This document shows positions 1-5,233 of a DNA stretch of 6,039 bases, piece after piece. The DNA is taken from NCBI GenBank assembly GCA_024635815.1, contig JAGXIG010000021.1:1-6039 (forward strand), written 5' to 3'. The notes beneath the pieces were generated by a model. It was given only the letters and a program-made list of their open reading frames with translations, had not been told where the DNA came from and made no database searches. Position 1 is the stretch's first letter; the number at the start of each line of letters is the position of its first letter. Source of the stretch: Salegentibacter sp. GTDB lineage: Bacteria; Bacteroidota; Bacteroidia; Flavobacteriales; Flavobacteriaceae. A program made the translations under genes and the position numbers.

Positions 1-1
1 G

Positions 2-37
2 GATAAGTATTTGGATATGGGGGTTTTTAAAGACTAA
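2..37 (+). CDS. Possible 3' end of an upstream gene, perhaps accA (acetyl-CoA carboxylase carboxyltransferase alpha)
   Basis: The window opens with 11 in-frame codons, DKYLDMGVFKD, followed by TAA at 35-37, 26 nt before the T-tailed hairpin terminator. AccA proteins end in a pattern of the type R-Y-x-K-F-x-x-[IM]-G (E. coli ends in RRYQRLMSYGYA), and this tail fits. I also recall accA lying beside dnaB in flavobacteria. Both points are inference from very few residues. Another frame stays open to a TAA at 60-62 with a less protein-like sequence, so the identity and even the frame are uncertain. Confidence 0.35.
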   Translation, partial: DKYLDMGVFKD

Positions 38-63
38 AACCTTACATATCATAACTTCTTAAA

Positions 64-92
64 TTTCCGAAACCCTGGTTTCGGTTTTTTTT
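64..92 (+). terminator. Intrinsic terminator of the upstream gene
   Basis: CCGAAAC (67-73) pairs perfectly with GTTTCGG (78-84) around a 4-nt loop and is followed directly by eight T residues (85-92). This is a textbook Rho-independent terminator on the + strand. It should separate the gene to the left from dnaB, so dnaB needs its own promoter in 93-204. Confidence 0.88.
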
Positions 93-96
93 GCAC

Positions 97-141
97 TTAT
101 CAACACTATTATTAAGTTATCAACAGGTGAATTGTTGATGA
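97..141. repeat. Three ATCAACA-type sites upstream of dnaB (DnaA-box-like)
   Basis: TTATCAACA occurs exactly at 97-105 and 117-125, 20 bp apart. TGTTGATGA at 133-141 is an inverted copy with one mismatch. The second and third sites form a 7-bp inverted repeat (ATCAACA 119-125, TGTTGAT 133-139) with a 7-nt spacer. TTATCAACA differs by one base from the classical DnaA box TTATCCACA. The sites lie between the upstream terminator and the putative dnaB promoter, where an operator would sit. That DnaA or another regulator binds here is inference. Confidence 0.45.
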
Positions 142-192
142 CCGGTTAATTAAGTAACGTATCTAAAATTAAGATGCTCTTAACAAATTTTA

Positions 193-200
193 TACTTTCG
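193..200 (+). promoter_or_regulatory. Putative dnaB promoter -7 element
   Basis: TACTTTCG matches 7 of 8 positions of the Bacteroidota sigma-70 -7 consensus TAnnTTTG. It lies only 4 nt before the dnaB ATG, so transcription from it would begin at or next to the start codon and give a leaderless or nearly leaderless mRNA. No convincing TTTG/TTG -33 box is seen 17-23 bp upstream, so the call is tentative; a promoter further up in 106-190 is equally possible. Confidence 0.35.
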
Positions 201-204
201 TGAT

Positions 205-1770
205 ATGGAAAAAATCACCGCCCCACAGCAATTTTCAGCAAAAAAAAGCAACGTTATTAGCCTTGAAAAAGGAAAACTTCCGCCTCAAGCCGTTGATTTA
301 GAAGAGGTTGTGCTGGGAGCAATGATGATTGATAAAAAAGGGGTAGATGAAATTATTGATATCCTTAGCCCTGATGCATTCTATAAAAACTCCCATAAAT
401 TAATTTTCGAAGCCATACATAAACTCTTTGAAAATACAGAAGCGATTGATTTATTAACCGTTTCTAACCAATTAAAGAAAGATGGCAATTTTGAAAAAAC
501 CGGAGGGGATTATTACCTGATTCAGTTAACGCAAAAAGTATCTTCTTCTGCGCATATTGAGTTTCATGCGCGTATTATTCTTCAGAAATATATTCAGCGT
601 AGTCTTATTAGAATCTCTAACGAAATAATCGAAGAAGCTTACGATGAATCTACTGATGTTTTTGATCTTTTAGATAGTGCTGAAGCTAAATTATATGAAG
701 TAACCCAGGGGAATATTCAAAAATCTACCGAGACCGCTCAGAGTTTAGTAATTCAAGCCAAGAATAGAATTGAGGAAATCTCGAATAAAGAAGGTTTAAG
801 TGGTGTTCCATCTGGTTTTGATAAGTTAGACCAGTTAACTTCTGGCTGGCAACCCAGTGATCTTATTATTGTTGCTGCACGTCCCGGGATGGGGAAAACG
901 GCCCTAACTTTATCTATGGCCAGGAATATTGCTGTAGGTCAAAATATGCCAGTGGCTTTCTTTTCACTGGAGATGTCCGCAGTGCAGTTAATAACGCGAT
1001 TAATATCTTCGGAAACCGGTCTTTCTTCAGAAAAATTAAGAACCGGAAACCTTGAGAAACACGAATGGGAGCAACTGAATGTAAAAGTAAAGGATCTTGA
1101 AAATGCACCTCTATTTATTGATGATACGCCTTCGCTTTCAATTTTTGACCTTAGGGCTAAAGCCAGAAGGTTAGCTTCTCAACACGGTATTAAACTTTTG
1201 GTAATTGATTATTTACAGTTGATGACAGCCGGTGGAAGTCAAAAAGGAGGAGGAAACCGGGAGCAGGAAATTTCTACTATTTCCCGAAACTTGAAGGCTC
1301 TTGCCAAAGAATTGAATATTCCGGTTATTGCACTTTCCCAATTATCGCGTGCGGTAGAAACCAGGGGAGGAAGCAAGCGACCATTGCTATCTGACCTTAG
1401 GGAATCTGGAGCCATTGAGCAGGATGCCGATATTGTTTCCTTTATTTATCGTCCCGAATATTATAAAATTGAAGAATGGGATGATGAAGAACGTACACCT
1501 ACCGATGGACAAGGTGAATTTATCGTCGCCAAGCACAGAAACGGTGGACTGGAAAATATACGGCTGAAATTTATTGGTCATCTTGGTAAATTTGATAACT
1601 TAGAAGAGTTCGATTCGCCTTTTGAATATCATTCAAAAATGAATACAGGCGAGAATGATGAGAACGAATTTAATTCTCCAAATCTGCCAAATCCCAGTGC
1701 GAATGAAGCTTTTGGCAGCTCAATGAACAGTGGGTTTAATAATGATGACGATGACGAAGTGCCGTTTTAA
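205..1770 (+). CDS. dnaB: Replicative DNA helicase DnaB
   Basis: Hexameric 5'-3' helicase that unwinds DNA at the replication fork and recruits DnaG primase. At 521 aa it is somewhat longer than typical DnaB (about 450-470) because of its C-terminal tail. The N-terminal domain is at about residues 25-130, then a linker, then the RecA-like domain from about 195. Walker A is ARPGMGKTAL (225-234, Lys231). The conserved FSLEM follows (253-257, Glu256), then Walker B LLVIDYLQLM (331-340, Asp335), SQL (378-380), SDLRESGAIEQDAD (396-409) and the arginine-finger region KHRNG (443-447). No intein interrupts the Walker A or later motifs, both common intein sites in DnaB. Residues 474-521 form an Asn/Ser/Pro/Gly-rich, probably disordered tail ending in DDDDEVPF. 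ATG 205 is chosen because the N-terminus has the expected length; it has no Shine-Dalgarno sequence. The 3' end overlaps the likely start of the next gene. Confidence 0.98.
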   Translation: MEKITAPQQFSAKKSNVISLEKGKLPPQAVDLEEVVLGAMMIDKKGVDEIIDILSPDAFYKNSHKLIFEAIHKLFENTEAIDLLTVSNQLKKDGNFEKTGGDYYLIQLTQKVSSSAHIEFHARIILQKYIQRSLIRISNEIIEEAYDESTDVFDLLDSAEAKLYEVTQGNIQKSTETAQSLVIQAKNRIEEISNKEGLSGVPSGFDKLDQLTSGWQPSDLIIVAARPGMGKTALTLSMARNIAVGQNMPVAFFSLEMSAVQLITRLISSETGLSSEKLRTGNLEKHEWEQLNVKVKDLENAPLFIDDTPSLSIFDLRAKARRLASQHGIKLLVIDYLQLMTAGGSQKGGGNREQEISTISRNLKALAKELNIPVIALSQLSRAVETRGGSKRPLLSDLRESGAIEQDADIVSFIYRPEYYKIEEWDDEERTPTDGQGEFIVAKHRNGGLENIRLKFIGHLGKFDNLEEFDSPFEYHSKMNTGENDENEFNSPNLPNPSANEAFGSSMNSGFNNDDDDEVPF

Positions 1771-3100
1771 AATTTCAAATAAAATAAAAGAGAATACCTT
1801 AAATAATAACTTTTTAAAAGACCAGAAAAGCGGAAAAACAGCCGTTCTTCTGGTCTTTTTTGTTTCGTTGCTTTTAAGTTGTTTTAAGGTTTCAGCCTCC
1901 CAGCTGCTGATCCCAATGGATGAAGATTCGCAAAAGAATCATTTAAAAGCCTACGGAATCACCTATTTTGCTTTAGAAGAAGAATTAGAAGTTAGGTGGT
2001 TGCTCAATTATCGTGGCGGTTCTTTTTTAATTTCTGATACTGAAGAATTAAGAAAAGAATGCCAAATACGCGGCGTTTCCTTTGAAGTAATCAGTGACGA
2101 TAAAACTCAGTCAATTTTAGAGGAAATAAGTAGTCCCTCCCAGAATATGGAAAGCGTAGAATTAGAAAAAGCTCCAAAAATCGCTGTGTATTCTCCATCG
2201 GGAAATAAGCCCTGGGATGATGCGGTAACAATGGCGCTTACTTATGCTGAAATTCCCTATGAAACAATTTATGATGAAGCAGTACTAAAAGATGCCCTGG
2301 TTTTGTTTGACTGGCTGCATCTGCATCACGAAGATTTCACCGGTCAATACGGTAAATTTTACAGGACATTTAGAGCCACGCCCTGGTATATTCAGGAAAG
2401 GGAAGAATCTGAAGCTTTAGCTCAAAAGTTAGGTTATGATAAGGTTTCTGAAGAAAAATTAGCTGTTGCTTTAAAAATTAGGGACTATGTAGTAGGTGGT
2501 GGGTTTATGTTCGCAATGTGTAGCGCTACTGATAGTTTTGATATCGCCCTTGCAGCAGAAGGTGTAGATATTGCCGAAACTATGTTTGATGGCGACCCCA
2601 GCGAGCCCGGGTATCAATCTAAAATTGATTTCAGTAAAACATTCGCTTTTACCGAGTTTACCCTGGAACGCAGCCCGATGGTTTACGAGTTTTCTTCTAT
2701 AGATATGACTGCAAAAAGAAACATTCCTAAGGAAACTGATTATTTTACGCTAATGGATTTTTCAGCCAAATGGGATGTGGTGCCTACGATGTTAACTCAA
2801 AATCACACGCGTTTAGTTAAAGGATTTATGGGTCAAACTACTGCCTATAATCCCGATAATCTTAAGGCCAATGTTTTGGTGATGGGAGAAAGTAAATTAA
2901 ATGGTGAAGCGCGGTATATCCACGGAATAAAAGGCAAAGGTTTTTTTACTTTTTACGGAGGCCATGATCCAGAAGATTATCAGCATAGGGTAGGAGACCC
3001 AAAAACCGAACTCGATTTACACCCAACTTCACCGGGTTATCGATTAATTTTAAACAATGTGCTTTTTCCCGCAGCAAAGAAAAAACCACAAAAAACTTAA
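1742..3100 (+). CDS. Exported protein of the flavobacterial 'asparagine synthetase B' type (amidotransferase-like fold suspected)
   Basis: The sequence resembles proteins labelled 'asparagine synthetase B' in flavobacteria, but the label looks wrong: there is no N-terminal catalytic Cys and no ATP-pyrophosphatase motif. From ATG 1742 it is 452 aa. A hydrophobic stretch (residues 34-46) and VSA at 50-52 suggest a signal peptide; LLSC (44-47) is a weak lipobox alternative. The mature protein begins near SQLLIPMDED. It contains IAVYSP (147-152), FDWLHLHHEDF (189-199), a glycine-rich elbow YVVGGGFMFAMC with Cys260, and FYGGHDPE (404-411, with a His). A G-G-G-x-x-x-x-x-C elbow plus a late His recalls class I glutamine amidotransferase-like or ThuA-like folds; this is inference, and the substrate is unknown. 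In-frame starts (GTG 1730, ATG 1742, 1745, 1751) all lie inside dnaB and give an unusually long region before the hydrophobic core. No ATG occurs in any + frame from 1754 to 1915, so the start is unsure. Confidence 0.8.
   Translation: MMTMTKCRFKISNKIKENTLNNNFLKDQKSGKTAVLLVFFVSLLLSCFKVSASQLLIPMDEDSQKNHLKAYGITYFALEEELEVRWLLNYRGGSFLISDTEELRKECQIRGVSFEVISDDKTQSILEEISSPSQNMESVELEKAPKIAVYSPSGNKPWDDAVTMALTYAEIPYETIYDEAVLKDALVLFDWLHLHHEDFTGQYGKFYRTFRATPWYIQEREESEALAQKLGYDKVSEEKLAVALKIRDYVVGGGFMFAMCSATDSFDIALAAEGVDIAETMFDGDPSEPGYQSKIDFSKTFAFTEFTLERSPMVYEFSSIDMTAKRNIPKETDYFTLMDFSAKWDVVPTMLTQNHTRLVKGFMGQTTAYNPDNLKANVLVMGESKLNGEARYIHGIKGKGFFTFYGGHDPEDYQHRVGDPKTELDLHPTSPGYRLILNNVLFPAAKKKPQKT
1816..1861 (+). 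terminator. Terminator-like hairpin after dnaB, inside the next gene's start region
   Basis: AAAAGACCAGAA (1816-1827) is perfectly complementary to TTCTGGTCTTTT (1848-1859), a 12-bp stem. Past one A-C mismatch, AGCGG (1829-1833) pairs with CCGTT (1842-1846, one G-T pair), leaving an 8-nt loop. Two more T residues (1860-1861) follow the TTTT of the stem, giving a six-T tract. It lies 45 nt after the dnaB stop, as expected for the dnaB terminator. It also encodes residues 25-40 of the following open frame, including the start of its hydrophobic segment, so it could act as a partial terminator or attenuator. Confidence 0.75.
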
Positions 3101-3101
3101 A

Positions 3102-3281
3102 ATGAAAATTGGCGTTCTGGTGAAAACTTTAAGTGTTATCAACTTTATTTTAGTAATTTTTCTGGTATTATATTTAGCTGAAGTAATAGAATTATCTTCT
3201 TCAGTATTTGGGGCATTATTAATCTCTGTTGTTGTTTTATCTAGTACTGGAATATATTTAAAGGAAATTAAAAAGAAGTAA
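3102..3281 (+). CDS. Small two-helix membrane protein, function unknown
   Basis: A 59-aa protein I do not recognise. ATG 3102 begins one base after the previous gene's TAA and is preceded by an A-rich stretch (CCACAAAAAACTTAAA). A longer reading from 3057 would add 15 polar residues inside the upstream gene and is not favoured. Two hydrophobic segments, at about residues 10-26 and 35-53, are joined by a short loop with two Glu (27 and 30). The C-terminus KEIKKK is strongly basic, which by the positive-inside rule suggests both ends face the cytoplasm. Its coding status rests on tight spacing (1 nt before, 2 nt after) and a sensible membrane pattern. It is probably co-transcribed with its neighbours. 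Confidence 0.7.
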   Translation: MKIGVLVKTLSVINFILVIFLVLYLAEVIELSSSVFGALLISVVVLSSTGIYLKEIKKK

Positions 3282-3283
3282 TT

Positions 3284-3706
3284 ATGAAATTTTTTCAGAA
3301 GGAAATAAAATTAAAAGCAAGATCAAGAGGTTTTCATATTGTAACAGATGAAGTAGAGCGCCAGTTCCCTGAAATAAGAGAAATTAATTCAGGAATGCTA
3401 AATGTTTTTATTAAACATACTTCCGCAGGAATAACCATAAACGAAAACGCCGATCCCACAGTGCGCGAAGATTTTGAAAGTCATTTTAATGAAATGGTTC
3501 CTGAAAATATGCCTTATTATAAACATACTTTGGAAGGGTCTGATGATATGCCGGCGCATATTAAAGCTTCCTTGTTGGGAAATTCACTTCAAATTCCAAT
3601 TACCAACGGAAGACTAAATTTAGGAACCTGGCAGGGAATTTACCTTGCAGAACATAGAAATAATGGCGGTTCCCGGAAACTGGTTTTAAGTGTTTATGGT
3701 GTTTAA
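3284..3706 (+). CDS. YjbQ / UPF0047 family protein ('secondary thiamine-phosphate synthase enzyme')
   Basis: A 140-aa cytosolic protein of full family length. Hallmarks: FIKHTSAGITINENADPTV (42-60, His45), the acidic stretch REDFE (61-65), HTLEGSDDMPAHIKASLLG (81-99, with His81, Asp87, Asp88 and His92), and GRLNLGTWQGIYLAEHR (109-125, Trp116, Gln117, His124), ending RKLVLSVYG. The conserved His/Asp/Glu residues probably bind a metal. The family name comes from weak thiamine-phosphate synthase activity reported for some members when overproduced; the true cellular role is unsettled, and no thiamine gene is nearby. It starts two bases after the small membrane protein and is the last gene of the + strand group. 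Confidence 0.95.
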   Translation: MKFFQKEIKLKARSRGFHIVTDEVERQFPEIREINSGMLNVFIKHTSAGITINENADPTVREDFESHFNEMVPENMPYYKHTLEGSDDMPAHIKASLLGNSLQIPITNGRLNLGTWQGIYLAEHRNNGGSRKLVLSVYGV

Positions 3707-3710
3707 GTAG

Positions 3711-3864
3711 AGATTCCTCCACACTGAATTATTGATTCGAATTTTCACTGATTATGGCAGAAAAATATTCGTGTATTCGTGGCAAAAAAAAATCATTAAT
3801 TATTTAGGAAATTACTTATAATCTTTGACCAGAGAATAAATTAATCATTCGATACTTATAATCT
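3711..3864. repeat. Repeat-like intergenic sequence between yjbQ-like gene and rplT terminator
   Basis: This holds no plausible gene. It contains a perfect tandem 8-mer TATTCGTG (3766-3773 and 3774-3781) followed by GGC, and a 12-bp direct repeat TACTTATAATCT (3813-3824 and 3853-3864) spaced 40 bp apart. The string ATTCGTGTATTCGTGGC, with ATTTTCACTGATT just upstream (3741-3753), resembles a dispersed intergenic repeat I remember from Bacteroidota genomes. That link is from memory and cannot be tested on a single window. The gap up to rplT is 231 nt. Confidence 0.4.
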
Positions 3865-3880
3865 AATGAAAAATTAGAAC

Positions 3881-3911
3881 AAAAAAAATCCGGCTCAAAG
3901 AACCGGATTTT
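3881..3911 (-). terminator. Intrinsic terminator of the thrS-infC-rpmI-rplT operon
   Basis: Read on the - strand, AAAATCCGGTTC pairs with GAGCCGGATTTT (12 bp, one G-T pair) around a TTT loop, and the T run continues to eight T residues (+ strand A run 3881-3888). It begins 26 nt after the rplT stop. On the + strand the same hairpin ends in only four T residues, so it may also stop transcripts from the convergent yjbQ-like gene, less efficiently. Confidence 0.9.
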
Positions 3912-3937
3912 AAATAAGAGAGTATAATTGTTTGTAT

Positions 3938-4282
3938 TTACTTTACTTTATCTACAACTGCTTTAAAAGCTTCTGGATGGTTCATTGCCAAATCGGCAAG
4001 TACCTTACGGTTTAAACCTATTCCATTTGCTTTAGCAGCTCCCATAAATTGAGAATAAGACATACCGTGTTCACGGGCTGCAGCGTTGATACGCAATATC
4101 CACAGTGAACGGAAATTACGTTTCTTTACTTTGCGGTCTCTATATGAGTAAAGCATTGCTTTCTCTACCGCGTTTTTGGCTACTGTCCAAACGTTTTTAC
4201 GACGTCCGAAATAACCTTTTGCTTGCTTAAGAACCTTTTTTCTTCTGGCTCTCTTTGCAACTGAATTTACTGATCTTGGCAT
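3938..4282 (-). CDS. rplT: 50S ribosomal protein L20 (bL20)
   Basis: A primary 23S rRNA-binding protein needed early in assembly of the large subunit. At 114 aa it has normal family length. It has the basic, extended N-terminus ([19 protein letters not shown]), the conserved [10 protein letters not shown] (23-32), the [21 protein letters not shown] stretch (residues 48-68), and a C-terminal globular part with [24 protein letters not shown] (residues 76-99). It is last in the operon, 135 nt after rpmI. ATG 4282 is preceded by an A-rich leader (CAAAACACACAAAAAT), not a Shine-Dalgarno. In E. coli and Bacillus L20 represses its own operon by binding mRNA that mimics its rRNA site; here the structured gap upstream is a candidate for similar control. 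Confidence 0.98.
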   Translation of the reverse strand: MPRSVNSVAKRARRKKVLKQAKGYFGRRKNVWTVAKNAVEKAMLYSYRDRKVKKRNFRSLWILRINAAAREHGMSYSQFMGAAKANGIGLNRKVLADLAMNHPEAFKAVVDKVK

Positions 4283-4307
4283 ATTTTTGTGTGTTTTGTA
4301 GCAGGCG

Positions 4308-4366
4308 GTCGATAATCGACACTTTTAACTTAAACTTCAAACTGTCACACTGAGCGCAGTTGAAGT
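4308..4366 (-). promoter_or_regulatory. Inverted repeats in the rpmI-rplT spacer (possible L20 mRNA control structure or repeat insertion)
   Basis: On the transcribed strand ACTTCAACTG (4366-4357) pairs with CAGTTTGAAGT (4344-4334), a 10-bp stem with one bulged base and a 12-nt loop CGCTCAGTGTGA. A second perfect palindrome, GTCGAT-A-ATCGAC, lies at 4308-4320, about 26 nt before the rplT ATG. The segment CACTTCAACTGCGCTCAGTGTGAC on the - strand closely resembles a CTTCGACTGCGCTCAGTGTGAC motif I remember as an abundant intergenic repeat in flavobacteria. So it may be a repeat inserted in the operon, a control structure, or both. No function is shown by the sequence. Confidence 0.45.
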
Positions 4367-4417
4367 GTTGCCCAACTCCAGGGTTTTTAAATTATTTAAA
4401 CCGTTAAGAGCTTAATG

Positions 4418-4615
4418 TTACTTTAAACGCAACATAAGTTTAACATTGGACTTATCGGCATCGTGTACTAAAGTACTATGCGTTAAAGCCAGCTTACGTT
4501 TCTTAGACTTCTTTGTTAAGATGTGACTCTTAAACGCGTGCTTTCTTTTTATTTTCCCAGTACCGGTAAGCTTAAAACGCTTTTTAGCACTAGATTTTGT
4601 TTTCATTTTCGGCAT
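4418..4615 (-). CDS. rpmI: 50S ribosomal protein L35 (bL35)
   Basis: A small, very basic large-subunit protein of 65 aa, the usual family length. It starts [20 protein letters not shown] and continues [21 protein letters not shown], the characteristic L35 pattern, ending VKLMLRLK. It lies 42 nt downstream of the infC stop and 135 nt before rplT, the near-universal infC-rpmI-rplT order. ATG 4615 is unambiguous because the conserved MPKMKT follows it. Confidence 0.97.
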   Translation of the reverse strand: MPKMKTKSSAKKRFKLTGTGKIKRKHAFKSHILTKKSKKRKLALTHSTLVHDADKSNVKLMLRLK

Positions 4616-4619
4616 GTTA

Positions 4620-4625
4620 TCCTCT
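4620..4625 (-). promoter_or_regulatory. Shine-Dalgarno-like site of rpmI
   Basis: On the - strand AGAGGA lies 4 nt before the rpmI ATG, in AAAAAGAGGATAAC-ATG. This stands out because the other starts here (dnaB, infC, rplT) have A-rich leaders without such a motif, as is usual in Bacteroidota. The spacing is a little short, and a chance match is possible. Confidence 0.35.
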
Positions 4626-4658
4626 TTTTATATTATAACTCTCTTATTATTCTTTATT

Positions 4659-5216
4659 CTATTTTGCTTTTCTTGGAGATAAAAACATTGTCATACGTTT
4701 TCCTTCCAATTTCGGCATTTGTTCGACTTTTCCAAGTTCTTCAAGATCCTGAGCTAATCTAAGCAAGAGGATTTCCCCTTTATCCTTAAATACGATAGAG
4801 CGACCTTTAAAAAATACGAAAGCCTTTAGCTTTGCACCATCCTTTAAAAATTTCTCCGCATTACGTTTTTTAAATTCGTAATCGTGATCATCAGTATTAG
4901 GACCAAAACGTATTTCTTTTACAACAACTTTGCTCGCTTTGGCTTTCATTACCTTTTCGCGCTTCTTTTGTTCGTAAAGAAACTTCTTGTAATCCATCGC
5001 TTTTACCACCGGTGGTTTTGCATCTGGAGATATTTCTACCAAATCCAAACCTAAATCTTCGGCTATGGTTAATGCTTCTTTGGTTGGATAAACCCCCATT
5101 TCCACATTATCACCTACAAGGCGAACTTCTTCTGCCCTGATTTTTTGGTTAATCCGGTGTTGATCCTCTTTAACTGCTCTAAGCGGTCTTTTCGATTTTT
5201 TTCTACGTATTGCTAT
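4659..5216 (-). CDS. infC: Translation initiation factor IF-3, ATA start codon
   Basis: IF-3 binds the 30S subunit, blocks premature 50S joining and checks the initiator tRNA and start codon. The conserved N-terminus (A)[13 protein letters not shown], then [19 protein letters not shown], is encoded upstream of the first ordinary start-type codon (GTG 5105), so the gene must begin further up. The frame runs up to a TGA and contains no ATG, GTG or TTG before GTG 5105. The family consensus MAIRRR places the start at ATA 5216, giving 185 aa. The N-domain (about 18-75) contains [20 protein letters not shown]; the linker has [12 protein letters not shown]; the C-domain has [38 protein letters not shown] and [14 protein letters not shown]. 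It begins 17 nt after the thrS stop. A rare AT-ending start recalls E. coli infC (AUU), where it underlies self-repression. Confidence 0.95.
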   Translation of the reverse strand: MAIRRKKSKRPLRAVKEDQHRINQKIRAEEVRLVGDNVEMGVYPTKEALTIAEDLGLDLVEISPDAKPPVVKAMDYKKFLYEQKKREKVMKAKASKVVVKEIRFGPNTDDHDYEFKKRNAEKFLKDGAKLKAFVFFKGRSIVFKDKGEILLLRLAQDLEELGKVEQMPKLEGKRMTMFLSPRKAK

Positions 5217-5233
5217 GGCTGATCTATTTTTGG

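Noticed and set aside
880..1420. Intein in DnaB
   Set aside because: DnaB often hosts inteins at Walker A and later motifs, but these are uninterrupted here and the protein length is explained by the tail alone.
1742..3100. Genuine asparagine synthetase
   Set aside because: No N-terminal catalytic Cys, no SGGVDS-type pyrophosphatase loop, and a secretion signal, which is inconsistent with a cytosolic ATP-dependent synthetase.
3057..3281. Longer form of the small membrane protein starting at 3057
   Set aside because: The extra 15 residues are polar, lie inside the preceding gene, and the ATG at 3102 has better spacing and begins directly before the membrane segment.
3813..3830. Promoter in TATAATCTTTG
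   Set aside because: It resembles a -7 element by eye but reads toward the convergent operon's terminator with no gene downstream on that strand; probably chance in AT-rich sequence.
3707..3937. Structured ncRNA downstream of rplT (such as the Bacteroidales-1 motif, recalled as lying near L20 genes)
   Set aside because: Apart from the terminator I find no long paired structure or terminator-bounded RNA; that motif is described from a different order, and the sequence looks like repeat debris.
4659..5105. infC starting at GTG 5105 (148 aa)
   Set aside because: It drops 37 residues that match the IF-3 N-terminus, including QHRIN and RLVGDN; the codon encodes Val inside DNVEMGV.
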